From: Trichomonas vaginalis G3
Taxonomy: Eukaryota > Parabasalia > Trichomonadida > Trichomonadidae
DNA length: 64,000 nt
Direction: 5' to 3'
Assembly: GCF_026262505.1 (NCBI RefSeq)
Contig: NC_067203.1
Location: forward strand, 11,594,001-11,658,000
Shown piece by piece: positions 1 through 10,980 of this stretch. The notes beneath the pieces were generated by a model. It was not told the origin of the DNA, ran no database searches, and saw nothing but the letters and a program-made list of their open reading frames with translations. The position numbers and the translations under genes were made by a program. Position 1 is the stretch's first letter, and each line of letters begins with the position of its first letter.

Positions 1-773
1 TTTTTCATTTCCACCGGTTTCATGTTTATAGTTCTATGCCATGTATTATTATAATAATATACTAACTGTTGTATGATGGAGTCATGATTTCCATCCCAGT
101 ATATTGACCGTTAACCCCTAACGCATCTCTAAGAGTTCTCATTACCGCATCAACTATTTTATTATGAAACGTATATGGAAAGATGAAAGTAAAAATTAAT
201 TTGTGGGAAATAATGAGTCATAGCTGCCTGAAATCCTTTATCACCATCACCCCTTATATTATCTACTCTTTCATGATCTAGTAAGTATTGAATAGCTCTT
301 CTTGTTTCCTGTTCTGTTTTCCCTTTCACTGGAATGCAATATAAATATCTAGTGTTAATGTTAATGGTAAATAAATAAGTAACGTTTCCTTTTGAATATT
401 CTAAATGATCGATTTCGTATGAATATGGATATGGAGCAAATGAAGGTCGACTAAATTTTTCCTTTAACGGTTGAATTTTCGGGTCAGTTGGTTTATTTAA
501 TATCTTGAAATCCTTTTTAAAATCTTTTTGTTTCTTTAATGTTTGAAATGGATATAATAAAGTGAATGATGAAGGATTAACTGAAGGAGGAGGAGGTACT
601 ACTGTTGGAGGTTTTGGTGTTGCAAGTGGTTTAATTTTATCTGCTTTGATTTTGGAATTCATTCCCCCCTTCATTAATTCTGGATGTATTCTATTCATTT
701 GTTTTAAATATGCTGTATATAAAGGTTTGATATACTTTCCCGCTTCGAGTTTATGTTGAAGGATGAATTCCAA
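1..773 (-). pseudogene. Polinton retroviral-type integrase region, broken and cut by window edge
   Basis: Minus-strand translation shows an RNase H-fold integrase core: a segment beginning YEIDHLEYSKGN, followed by a typical beta-strand stretch and IRGDGDKGFQAAM, which carry candidate catalytic aspartates. Further left, near the window edge, is a tyrosine- and asparagine-rich stretch ending in a KPVEM-type motif, as in the end of retroviral and Polinton integrase cores. The N-terminal side is lysine- and proline-rich. It would catalyse insertion of the linear element into host DNA. The region is not in a single open frame. Confidence 0.75.
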
Positions 774-847
774 AAGTTGATCTTCATTTAAAAGTCGGGC
801 TGAATATGGTTTAACTAATGAATCATAAATTAAAGCTTGTGCTTCAT

Positions 848-1129
848 TTATGGTCTGAAGGACCTGGGTGTTTTTTCCTTTAGCTGTTGAACATTTGCTA
901 CTTTAGACCTCGGCTTTGTTTTTTGTGGCTCAGGATTATATAAATTATATAATTCATCAATATCTTCTTCTGTTAATACTTTATTTTTGAAATCTTTCAA
1001 CTGTTTAAGCTGTGATTTAGTTTTTCCCTTTGAATATTCATTATTTTTAATTTTGTCTTTAATTTTAGAAATTATTCTATCATGATATTTCAAAATTTCA
1101 TTTTTATAATACGAATAATAATAATCCAT
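848..1129 (-). CDS. Small lysine-rich protein in the Polinton
   Basis: A 93-aa frame with a Tyr-rich start (MDYYYSYYKNEIL) followed by a highly charged, Lys/Glu-rich helical stretch and a short basic C-terminus. It lies between the integrase and polymerase regions on the same strand. No family is recognised. It could be a separate small gene or a piece of the N-terminal, charged part of the integrase gene; I cannot decide between these. Confidence 0.35.
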   Translation of the reverse strand: MDYYYSYYKNEILKYHDRIISKIKDKIKNNEYSKGKTKSQLKQLKDFKNKVLTEEDIDELYNLYNPEPQKTKPRSKVANVQQLKEKTPRSFRP

Positions 1130-1350
1130 ATCATCACCCGTTATATTATTATTATATTTTTGGAGATATGATTTTAATTCATAATAACTAAGAAATTTTG
1201 ATTAAGTACTAAATCATCAATTAAATTTTTTAAATCTGTGTTATCCATTTATATAAAAATAAAATAAATGTTTTAAGGGTGCCCACCTCTTTGAATCATA
1301 GTATCAAAACCATCATTAACGGTTCCTTTTGTCTCTTCTGTGGCATTTCA

Positions 1351-4300
1351 TTAAATAAATGGCATACAACATCCATTTTCACAACATACAGCCTTAGTGT
1401 GTGCTCCTGTTAATGCAGTCTTACCAATTGTTAAGCGAGTCATTGACCCATTTTTAAGTTGTAAATTAATATTCTGACCATCAAATATCACTTTATCATT
1501 TATTATATCCAAATAATTTTTAGGTGTTAATTGTTTATTTTGTCGTAAACTAACACCTTTCATTTTTTGTGCAATCTTTTTAAAATCACTTCCATCAATT
1601 GAACCATTGAATGATGTATAACACTTAGGGCATAAAGCAACCATGTTATCACCTTGTTTCTCAATTGCTAAACCCAATAACTTCTTCTCATGTGCTTTTT
1701 CTTCAGCTTTATTCTTTAATTTAGGTTTAAATTTCTCATCAAAACAGAAGAAATCAAAAGGTGCGAATTTGAAAATGTTTTTATCATAAAATTTTTTATC
1801 GGTTACAATGCTGAAATGCTTGAGTGTTAGGAAGATTTGGATCACCAGCGATTGCCCAATAAGATGAATCAGTATCACCTTCAATGAAATGAAAACGATT
1901 AACATTCATGCATTTATACATAAAATCATAAATGAAAACCAAATACCAGTATTTAGCATTATCTAAAGTGAAGAATGCCTCTTGTAAACATGTATCACAT
2001 CTATAAAATCTATCTTTAAGCATCACTTGATATGTATCTTCACCTATTTCTCTTATGTTTTTAAACTTATTTGACATACATGCAACGCGTGCCTTCTGTG
2101 CATTCATTATTTTAGTCTTTGTGTAATTTTGTGTATTCATTGCATCGTAACCATATGATCCATTAAGTGAAATCTTGCAAAATAAACTTTTTCCTTTATT
2201 TCCTTCTAATTCAGCCTTTTGTCTTTCGTTCATAAATTTGTTCGCAAATTCATTAAAACAAGTGTTTTTAGTAAATGTTAAAATTGATTGAATGTCATCA
2301 ATGATAAAATGAAATCTGTCTATTAGATACCAAAGATAATAAGAAGAAAATGGTTGATATTGGTTGTGTGTTGATGCTAACTGAGTTAATTTTCTCTGTT
2401 TCTGGTCAACTGGTAGATTGTTTGATTTCATGTAATTATACATAAAACTGCCAATTGTTTTTTCATCTGTGATAATATCTAAGTTTCTTATTATCGGTAA
2501 AAAGTTTATGTAATCATTAATGTATTTTTCATCAATGTGACCCTTTACTTCAGCCACGAATAAAGTATTTTTCTTCTTAATTATTCCCAGTGCTTTTGCT
2601 TTCTTTGTTGCTGTATCACAAATGATAACACCATTCAATCTTCCCGGCATATACATTTTATGGTCAGTATATTGAATGAAATCATGAGGATTAGATGAAA
2701 ATGATGAAGGATATAATGAATTAAAGTCAACACCAACGAAATGAGTCATAATGTTGGTGGTGTCCTCATTTGATACAGTTTTAGTTTCTGGATTATATGA
2801 AAGTTTATTAATGTGTGTGATTCCTTTAAGATTAACACGATGTTGAACATTTGATAAACCAGTAATTCCATTACGGAGAATGTGATAAGCTTCAACTGAA
2901 TCTAAAGTCATTGGTAAATTATTTTTTAATGCATAATTTCTTAAATTGATTCTTAAACGTTGAACATCTTCATCTTTATTTGATTTCACGACATTGCAAT
3001 AACAACACATTAACTGACAATTTTCTTTGGTATGTGGTTTTTCATTATCGATTCTATCTAATGTTGGTTTATTTGCATATGTAAACGCTTTACCACACAT
3101 TTTGCATTTAGATGAAAGGATTAAATCATGATAGTATTGAAAATCATCCATTGAAACATTATTTTTAGTATCTCTTTCTGCTTTTTCATCTTGTTTCTTA
3201 TATGATTCAATTTTATATTTCCAATACTTTTTTGTTAATTCAAAACTTGATTCCACATTTTCTTCTTCTGGATATGTTTCGTTAGGATTAAAGTCTTTAT
3301 ATGCTAACGCGTAACGAATCATTGATGCATTCGATGATAAAGAAAGATTATGAAGCATATCAATTTTATAAACAAATGTTTCTTCGATAATTTTATCAAT
3401 TGGGTCAATCATAATTTCAACATCTTTATTGCAATAATGAATAAAATATTCTAATCTATTCTTAAAATTTTTAGCATCATTGAGATATATTTGATAATCT
3501 GAATCGGATATTGTTTCTTGTGTTAATGCTGAATAAAATGAATCTTGAGTGAATGGTTCCTTTTTATATAATTCATCTTCGTAATTCTCCCATGTGATGA
3601 ATTGATAAGGGAAAAAGGATTTAACACGTGATTTATTGTTTCCGAAATCTTGAGTGAATTGGTCTAATGTCCCACCCGCTATATAATTTCTGATGTCAAT
3701 AAATCTTAATTCATATGGACAGTTTGTTTTCTTTACTATGACTTGCTTAAATTGTGAAGAAGAACCCAGCATTGATTTTATTTTCCATTTTGCAGTATTT
3801 AAATCACGAAGAATTAAATTTAAATCAAACTTTCCTGAATTAAAACCTATGATATTCACTTTATTGAATCCCTCATCTAAAAGTTCTTTAAATGCTTCCT
3901 TTTGTTTTTCATTTAATGTATGGGACAAAGTCCCCGCCGTTTGGTCTGTTTGCGGCTTCATTAATTCTTCATATTGTTCAATATTTGATTTAGCAACTAA
4001 TGAACAGGTTGAAAATAAAAACTCAATCCAATCAGAGATGAACGAATCACTTGATGTTAAGCAAAAATTCCTCGTAAATGTTTTATCACGGTCTACGACC
4101 TCGCCGCTTCGGTCTACAACCTCAGGACTCAAAGAGTCCGTTTGCGGCTTTATTTTGACAGTTGATGATACCATAAATGGTTTTAAGTAAGCGTTCAAAG
4201 TTGCACATTCAGAAAGTTGAAGTTCTTCTTTAGTCTCTAATGTTTCGAAGTCAAAAGTAATATAATATCTTGTTGGTTTATAATATTCCTGCAAATTATG

Positions 4301-4885
4301 TGCTAATAGCCATTGATATATCTTCTGTTTCGTGATATGTGGTGCATATGGTTGTTGTGTGTTTTGCAATTGAACGTCTTGAATTAATCTTCCATTATTT
4401 TCTTTACATTTCTCACAATGTTTTAAAAATCTTCTTTGGTTTTTCCTTTCTGGATCATCACGGATAGAATATACTTCTTCTTTGCAAAAGGGGCAAACTT
4501 TATATCCTGTGAGTGCTTCAACGTCTGTAATTCTGTCAGCGTGAAGTTTTCCACATGGACTCTGTGTTAATAAAATATTTACTGTTTCAAATTCTGGATC
4601 TATCATTATTGATTCCACTAATGGAAAGTCTACCTTGTTAATGTCTACGTCTTCTGGTTGAGGGTCACAATAATAAAAATCAATATTAACATTTAACATT
4701 CTTGCTAACCTCTCACTTTCTGATGAAATGTCAAATCCTTCATATGCATCTATTGCTTCATTTAAATAGCTTCTACGAGTTTTAGGATTAACACCATCAG
4801 GAATGTTATAGAAGCGTTTAAATAACCTTCTACCTTCTGCTCTAATTTGATTATCATTCATTTTAGCTGTTCCGTTTTTGTTCAT
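1351..4885 (-). pseudogene. Protein-primed family B DNA polymerase region (pPolB) of the Polinton
   Basis: The main frame (1796-4885) starts at an ATG and gives 1029 residues. Exonuclease motifs are visible: ITFDFETLE (about residue 209), GFNSGKFDLN (about 355) and YCNKDVEIM (about 490). Polymerase motifs follow: motif A VDFNSLYPSS (about 725), motif B KISLNGSYGYD and motif C GDTDSSYW (about 1000). A C-terminal-type region with CPKC and a KMKGVSLRQ stretch lies at 1351-1905. Polymerases of this family replicate linear genomes from a terminal protein primer. Unusually, a Cys- and His-rich insert resembling an HNH nuclease lies at about residues 592-640, between exonuclease and palm. The region uses more than one frame, so it is probably broken. 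Confidence 0.88.
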
Positions 4886-4965
4886 TTATGTAAGAATAAA
4901 AATTAAAAAAATAAATAAAAATAAAGTTTATTTATTTTAAAGTCCGAGACTCAGAGAGTCCAGGG

Positions 4966-5919
4966 CTAAAGTCCATAAAATGAATTAAGAACACATAAAT
5001 TTTTATCATCTGCGACGTGACGAATACATTTTAATTTACTCAAGAATGCGTACCCTGATACATTAAATCTAATTCCTGTCTTATTTAATTTCACAACTTT
5101 GAAAAGGAATGTATGAATAGCTATAAAATGATGAGATGATGTTTTATGGGTTGCTTCCATTTTTTCTGAAATAAATGAATAAATATAATGCTTATACGTT
5201 TTCATATCTTTTATGTTCTTAATAACGAATGGTATAGACCTTTCCACTTCATCTTCCTTCGGTGCTGTTCTTTCATATGAAACATTATTGGTATCTTCAA
5301 TAATGAAACCACAATCACACAAAATTTTATAGGTTCCAATGGTTTCTTTTGATATTTTATCTAATAAATCAAAAACTTTATCAACACCTGTACATTTATT
5401 TAAATAATAATTTGTGTAAATATCATGATCTTCTTTCTTAATCGTATTTGTTGCATATGTTACATTTTTCAGTGCTTTTTTGAATTTTTCAGAATCAAGA
5501 GGAGGTGAAAGTAATATACAAGGGTATTCTTCATTATCAATAAATTGTAACTTATGTTTACGAATAAATTTAGTACCTTCTTCTGAAAGTGTTTCGTCTA
5601 TTTCACCATCTAATAAATTTTGTGTTGATTCTGAGACATAATTTTTATATCTTTCTTCATGAGATTTCTGAACTTCTGATTCTGAAGCTGGGATATTCAT
5701 TAAACCCTCTACTTCATTTTCATTATATTTTTCAACTTCTCTTAATTCCTTAATTTTTTCATCTATTTCATCTCTTATTTTTTCCAGTCTTTCAATTTCA
5801 TCATATTCATCATCATCTTTAATCCGTTCTTCATAATATTCAGGGAAAACATCGGGTTCTTTAGGTTTTTCTTCTTCAGATGTGGGATATAAGAAATTTA
5901 TAACATCATCTTTATTCAT
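4966..5919 (-). CDS. Polinton hypothetical protein, 317 aa
   Basis: An open frame starting at an ATG just upstream of, and on the same strand as, the polymerase region. The first 90 residues are strongly acidic and coiled-coil-like (many EE/KE pairs, DEIDEKIKELREVEKY). The rest is mixed alpha/beta with scattered cysteines (CDCGF near the middle). I do not recognise the family. Its position beside pPolB would suit a replication-associated or structural protein of the element, but nothing in the sequence proves this. Confidence 0.5.
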   Translation of the reverse strand: MNKDDVINFLYPTSEEEKPKEPDVFPEYYEERIKDDDEYDEIERLEKIRDEIDEKIKELREVEKYNENEVEGLMNIPASESEVQKSHEERYKNYVSESTQNLLDGEIDETLSEEGTKFIRKHKLQFIDNEEYPCILLSPPLDSEKFKKALKNVTYATNTIKKEDHDIYTNYYLNKCTGVDKVFDLLDKISKETIGTYKILCDCGFIIEDTNNVSYERTAPKEDEVERSIPFVIKNIKDMKTYKHYIYSFISEKMEATHKTSSHHFIAIHTFLFKVVKLNKTGIRFNVSGYAFLSKLKCIRHVADDKNLCVLNSFYGL

Positions 5920-6132
5920 TTTTCCATCATAATCAAACTCATTTAAAAACTCAGCAAATTTTTGACAATTTCATAAATAATATTTACTAACTTCATAACC
6001 CGCCTCATCTAATATATCCTTTATTTCCTCATTTGTGAATCCTAATGTTTTCACGTCGTTAGTTTTGACACTCATTTCATACAAAATAAAAAAATAAAAT
6101 AATAAACATAACTAAGTTTTAATTTTTCGTAA

Positions 6133-6253
6133 GAAGTTTAACCCATTCAGGATTTAAATGATGTTTAATTAATCGCGGAATATCTGACATCATCTATATA
6201 TAGTTTCTTTTATAAAAGATAAAATAAATTATTTTAAAATTAATGTTAAATTT
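6133..6253. repeat. Copy 1 of a 120-bp direct repeat (duplicated gene start)
   Basis: This stretch is repeated almost exactly at 7055-7173. Read on the minus strand it contains the start region, first codons and upstream DNA of the 196-aa frame at 6525-7115. This copy carries the start region without the rest of that gene. It is the footprint of a local duplication in the Polinton. Confidence 0.85.
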
Positions 6254-6520
6254 TCGTAAGACATGAATTTTTAAAGTTTATTTTTTAAATTTTTTATTTT
6301 TTACTTCATTATGTAAAGGGTTTGTGAAAATTTCTTACGATTCTGAAAATTTTTAAATCATGATTTATTCAAAAACGTAAGAATAAAAACCGTAAGAATC
6401 ATACATTTATTTTATCAATTGTATGAAAATTACTTACAAAATCGGTCAATATTGTGTGAATTCTTACGTTTACAAAAAATAAATTATTCAAAAATGTAAG
6501 ACATGAATTTTTAAAGTTTA
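6240..6520. promoter_or_regulatory. Cluster of CGTAAG / CTTACG motifs in a Polinton intergenic stretch
   Basis: In under 300 bp the hexamer-like motif CGTAAG, its complement, or one-base variants occur about eight times on both strands (TTCGTAAGAC, TTCTTACG, AACGTAAGAAT, CCGTAAGAATC and others). A 30-bp block beginning GTAAGACATG is repeated at the two edges. Related GTAAGAA motifs also lie near 4886 and 6128, just upstream of other minus-strand frames of this element. A shared promoter or protein-binding motif is a reasonable inference; no function is shown. Confidence 0.4.
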
Positions 6521-6524
6521 TTTT

Positions 6525-7115
6525 TTATTCATGAAAATAATTATTTCTAATTTCTTTTATTCTCTCGTACATACTAGATTTGAAGAATTCGGAACTTTTA
6601 CCATAATCTCCTAAATGTTTTCTTATCCCTAACGTGTGCCAGTTATTATATGAAACTGAATAAACTTTATCTTTATCTTTACACCTTTCATCACTTCCAA
6701 TATATTTATATCTCAGTTTTGATTTAGCATTTTCATATTCATTAACGTTTAATAATTCACAGTCTTCCTTTTTAAATTGATGTTTAAGATATTCAGGATT
6801 TAATACTCTACGTTTATATGCTCCTAACTTAGTTCTAAAGGTTTTTCTACAAAATTTAGGAATTCCATCCTCTTTAATGTCATCAATGATTTCCATTTCA
6901 TTATTTTCAATTTCTTCTTCTCGTTTATGAGGTCTTTGATTATGACTCCATTGATTCCATGAAATTAAATATTCTTTATCATTATATTTATACCTCATTA
7001 GCTTATTTTGGCTTTCATATTCATTTAATAATTCACAATCTTCATTTTTAAATTGAAGTTTAACCCATTCAGGATTTAAATGATGTTTAATTAATCGCGG
7101 AATATCTGACATCAT
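6525..7115 (-). CDS. Polinton protein with tandem CELLN-type DNA-binding-like repeats
   Basis: A 196-aa frame with two similar units of about 70 residues, each running NPE[WY]-x-KxQFK-x-EDCELLN-x-EY, then a Leu/Met-Arg-Tyr-Lys-Tyr strand and a SWNQW or SYNNW end. This resembles the short repeats found beside nuclease domains in homing-endonuclease-like proteins of large DNA viruses, where they are thought to contact DNA. No nuclease domain is seen. The upstream 120 bp, including the first codons, is duplicated at 6133-6253. Confidence 0.55.
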   Translation of the reverse strand: MMSDIPRLIKHHLNPEWVKLQFKNEDCELLNEYESQNKLMRYKYNDKEYLISWNQWSHNQRPHKREEEIENNEMEIIDDIKEDGIPKFCRKTFRTKLGAYKRRVLNPEYLKHQFKKEDCELLNVNEYENAKSKLRYKYIGSDERCKDKDKVYSVSYNNWHTLGIRKHLGDYGKSSEFFKSSMYERIKEIRNNYFHE

Positions 7116-7173
7116 CTATATATAGTTTCTTTTATAAAGAAAAAAATAAATTATTTTAAAATTAATGTTAAAT
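7055..7173. repeat. Copy 2 of the 120-bp direct repeat
   Basis: Nearly identical to 6133-6253. It overlaps the start of the 196-aa frame (minus strand) and its upstream AT-rich leader. From here to 7374 the DNA is AT-rich with no gene, and contains the presumed junction between Polinton and host DNA. Confidence 0.85.
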
Positions 7174-7374
7174 TTTTAATGATTTATAAATAAATATATT
7201 TTAATGCATCGTCTATATATAGATGTAACAAAAAAAGTCACTAAACCCTTCAACATATACTACTAATTGTTCGTAATGAGAAACACTCTATATTCTATAA
7301 TAATGTTTATTTGGATGGAAAATTCTCGAAAACAGGTCAAAACAGTTGATTTTTAGGTATCAAATTCATATATT

Positions 7375-8340
7375 CTATTTAGCAATTTGCTCTTCTGTCT
7401 TTGGCTTTTCCTTGAAGATCGCAGAGTTTGTTTGATCGATTGCCTTAACGCAGAGGAAGTTAGCAATTCTCAATTCGACTTGTTCGGCAAAAATTGATGG
7501 TTGATTCTTTCCTTCTGTCTTGATTGACATTGAATCGAAGAAGTAAATATCTGTCTGGATATGAGGAATGCCAAGGAAGATCAAAAGGTGCCATAATGAA
7601 TGGTGGAAGAAGGAAAGATGGGAACAATCAGCTGGGTAACCGAAGATTGTGTAACGAATAGCGACTGGCTGTACTGGAAGATCGGAAAGGAATGCTCCCA
7701 AGTGGAACTTGAACATGTAAAGACCAGATGTTGTAGCACCTTCTGGGGCAAGCATGGCTGGTGGGGCTTCTGAGTCAAGGGCGTTGTCAATGAGCTTCTT
7801 GGAAACGCCAGAGTTCTTAGAACGGTCGACTGGGATGCCGTCGAAGACCTCAAGCATATCGCCAACGATTGGCCATGAGAAAAGTTCCTTCTTGGCAAGT
7901 GGTCTTGGGCCAAATGACAAGAAGAACCAGCCATCAAGGAATGTAACGTGGTTGCAGACCAAAAATCTGGCATCTGTATCAAGTTCACCATGATAGTTAA
8001 CTTTGTGGTAGCCTAAAATGAACAAAAGGATTCTGGCAATAGCAGCATAGTAGGCTTGAAGCTTCTTTCTGAGATCTTCTGGTCTTCCGATTAAACGCCA
8101 AACAAAGCAAGCGAGAGCGAAGCTTGAAAATGCAATAAGGAAGTATGGAAGAACAATGAGAAGCTTTGGAATACCAATAAGAATGAAAAAGATGACCTGG
8201 ACGATTTTTTGGTTTTGTGTATAAACTGGAAGCTTTCTTAATTCAAGAAGTTCTTCGATGGATACATGTGTAAGCTCTTTCTGATTGGCATATTGCTTAT
8301 CTGGGTTCTCCGGAGGGTGGAGGCGTGTGAATGGAGCCAT
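7375..8340 (-). CDS. Lysophospholipid acyltransferase (PlsC/LPLAT family)
   Basis: A 321-aa protein that would transfer an acyl chain from acyl-CoA to a lysophospholipid or glycerol-phosphate backbone at the ER membrane. Residues about 45-85 form a long hydrophobic membrane hairpin. The acyltransferase motif HX4D is present as NHVTFLDG (about residue 128). The binding motifs follow as GIPVDRS (about 167) and PEGATTSG (about 197), the last matching the EGT block. Layout and length fit the LPCAT/AGPAT group, but headgroup specificity cannot be read from the sequence. Codon use is richer in G/C than the flanking DNA, as expected of an expressed trichomonad gene. The start is the ATG directly after an AT-rich leader. 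Confidence 0.88.
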   Translation of the reverse strand: MAPFTRLHPPENPDKQYANQKELTHVSIEELLELRKLPVYTQNQKIVQVIFFILIGIPKLLIVLPYFLIAFSSFALACFVWRLIGRPEDLRKKLQAYYAAIARILLFILGYHKVNYHGELDTDARFLVCNHVTFLDGWFFLSFGPRPLAKKELFSWPIVGDMLEVFDGIPVDRSKNSGVSKKLIDNALDSEAPPAMLAPEGATTSGLYMFKFHLGAFLSDLPVQPVAIRYTIFGYPADCSHLSFFHHSLWHLLIFLGIPHIQTDIYFFDSMSIKTEGKNQPSIFAEQVELRIANFLCVKAIDQTNSAIFKEKPKTEEQIAK

Positions 8341-8941
8341 GAAATTTTTTAATTCAAAATTCGAAAATTTACAACATTCAAAAAAATGATCGGAACAATT
8401 TTTAATCGACCATTTGGCTATTGATTTGGCAAATCTTGAAAAATATTTTTGAATAATTCTAGTAATAAGAAGATCAAAAAATCATCTCTTTTACATTTTC
8501 GAAATAGGGGTTCAGCCATGTGATATGAAACGGATCAGAATAAAAGAATAGAGCACTTTTATTAAAAGCTGAATCTCTGTGATAACTCCTGTATTCAATT
8601 GATCTCAGAGCATAATGCACTGAAAATCGGATATGATCCAAAATATATAACTCTATTTTAGCTAGATTGAAAGAGTCTACATGAATATATGATGTTTACA
8701 ATTTATTATGTCGTGAAAAAACTATTCCATTTTCTATTAGATCTTTCCAAAAAGGCTCCAAGGAGAATTTTGTTTTGATTTGAAGCAAATACATTCGCAA
8801 TTAAACACCACATACAACCAATATATGTAGAATATGGATTTTATGTTTATTTTCCGAACACATACTGATGCTAATAAATTGAATTTTGTTTAACCCATTA
8901 TATTTGAAAAATATCACCCATGATCTAAGTATAGTGTATTG
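8341..8941. other. AT-rich intergenic DNA, no gene seen
   Basis: No open frame of useful length, RNA gene or clear repeat was found. The first 30 bases are the leader of the acyltransferase gene. Confidence 0.6.
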
Positions 8942-9300
8942 TGCTGTTATCAGTTATATTACAATGAATGCTAAATCATCAAGCAAGATTTGGGATAAAA
9001 TTTCGAACTCATTGTATGTTACAATCATTCTAATTTAAAATTTATGAAACCTCAAAGATATATTTGTATAGTGAATTACTAAATATTTCATACTGTCGAT
9101 AAATTTATCAAATTCGATATTTCAAATTTTACAATTGGTATAAAAGGATATATTTTTATATTATGCGGGGTAAAAGCATGGTAAAGTTTTAATATTTCAT
9201 ATGGAAGTATCTATGGTAGTGAAAATTGAAATTCACGATATTTATTGAGTTAGCTTTGCTTGATGATTTAGCATTCATTGTAATATAACTGATAACAGCA
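8942..9300. mobile_element. Small inverted-repeat element (MITE-like), 359 bp
   Basis: Bases 8942-8986 and 9256-9300 are perfect inverted complements over 45 bp, with outer ends TGCTGTTATCAG and CTGATAACAGCA. The 269-bp interior is AT-rich and non-coding. This is the layout of a miniature inverted-repeat transposable element. I see no convincing target-site duplication at the outer edges, so the family is not assigned. The perfect match of the arms suggests a young insertion or strong constraint on the palindrome. Confidence 0.7.
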
Positions 9301-9821
9301 GAAAATCATATATATTGGATAATGTATCATATGAGAGTCAATATCAGAGAATAAAAAAATTGAAAGTTTTAGTAATTCAAATAAAAATAGTTTACTAATA
9401 TTTTGTGTATAATGATTATCTTAAAAAGCAAAAAATAAGATATATTTTTTTGAAATAATTTCGATTTCGAAAAAAAGTTTTATGTTCGGCAAATGAACTT
9501 CAAAACAAGGTTTATTATAGGGAATTCTAACCATTATACTATGCACATATGGACTCCAAAATTAATTTTCAAGTATTTGATCGCGCCCCAACCCCAAGGG
9601 CTGTTGTTTTGTGAATATGAAGAAACTGTGCAGACCAATATTATTTTCTATCCGTAAACTCACATGATTTATATTCATAAGTTCTTAATTTTTGAATATA
9701 TTAGTAATTTGAGAATATATTGCTTTTACTAGTAAAAAAATCAATAAAATACAATATTCATATATATTAAAATATTATCCATTTCATATCAACTCTTGAT
9801 TGAAGATTATCGAAATCAAGA
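9301..9821. other. AT-rich intergenic DNA, no gene seen
   Basis: No usable open frame. It contains an isolated C/G-richer patch (CGCCCCAACCCCAAGGGC) near 9585 without an obvious role. Confidence 0.5.
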
Positions 9822-9823
9822 TA

Positions 9824-10980
9824 CCCTATATTTCCAACTCTTGGAAAATTTTCATGACCCCCAGGGTCCTAAAATGGGTATTTTCCTCACACAGACACCG
9901 TGGTTTTTTGAGCCGGGAAATAAATAGCACAGACAGTTTCTACATATAGAGACATGCTTATACTTAGAGTTTGACGGGAATCTAAAGTGATTCTTTTCTG
10001 CATCGCGAAATCTAATGCAATCTCAAAATCATGAAGAAACTGCGAATCGGAGCGCAATTTTTTAATATGTTAATATATAAAGGTACCCCTACTACTGCAA
10101 ATGCTTCAAATGAAAATCTAAGAAATCAGATTAATTTGATCACATTAGTATAGTATTGGTCAAACCAAAAACTCATATGTTGATATATAGCCTATGGATA
10201 TTCATATTATCTACTTTTCATTGAATTACATAAGATTTAATAATCTCATAAATATTCTTTTTAATTTTCCGAATTCCGTGTGCATTTAGATTGCCCATAC
10301 TTGTATATAATAATTCTAGAATGGTTTGGTTAGATATTAAGTTTTTTAGATTAATATTTTAACATTTTGATAAAACAAGCATTTGTTCCATTTTAGAATC
10401 GCCATTGAACTCTGGTTTGACTAACATGATGTTGTATGATCAAATAAATTCTAACTTCATGAGATAAATTTTGAAATTAGAAAATGCGATATCTGACTCA
10501 AATATTTATATGAACACATTTAACATTCAATGATAAACTAAAGTACTATACAGCAGATTCGATTTGGCTTATATTTTATATAATCAACTAATAATCCTAT
10601 AAAATTGTGCTATTCACGTTGCTCAAAGATGTATTGAACATTCACTACTTGTGTATTGATAAAATTAGATATTGATTCTAATGTAAATCGATATTTTGAA
10701 AATTCATATATATTTTGTCTTGGTTTGGCATTTGATCGTGTTGAAACCGGAATTGCAATATATATCATCTAAATATATAACTATCAAAATATGAGCTATA
10801 GATTTTTAAATTATTCTCCTGAATATGAGTGACTAACATAATTATATTGAATTAGGTAGTAAGAATCTTAAATATTAGAATCTGACGATAATTTATTATA
10901 ACTGTATAAAGGAACAAGACTATAAATGATGATGAAAATAAAGATTAAATTTAAATCTGAAAATTTGAAAACATTAAGTG
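9824..10980 (+). repeat. Dispersed 1.15-kb block of element A, inverted copy at 36726-37898
   Basis: The sequence matches the minus strand of 36726-37898 nearly along its full length, at what looks by eye like 80-90% identity with small gaps. Similarity starts at the CCCTA end and stops at ATTAAGTG, exactly where the first 122-bp array begins in this copy. It is non-coding. Confidence 0.85.

Larger units (their letters stand above)
1..7200 (-). mobile_element. Polinton/Maverick element, right-hand part, broken
   Basis: All recognisable reading frames are on the minus strand: an integrase region, a small lysine-rich frame, a protein-primed family B DNA polymerase region, a 317-aa frame and a frame with repeated CELLN-type motifs. 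Integrase together with protein-primed PolB is the hallmark pair of Polintons, which are abundant in trichomonads. The left end lies outside the window. The right end is placed near 7.2 kb because coding similarity stops there and a host gene begins at 7.375 kb; I could not identify the terminal inverted repeat. The integrase and polymerase regions each occupy more than one frame, so this copy has at least a few breaks. Age cannot be judged from one copy. Confidence 0.85.
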
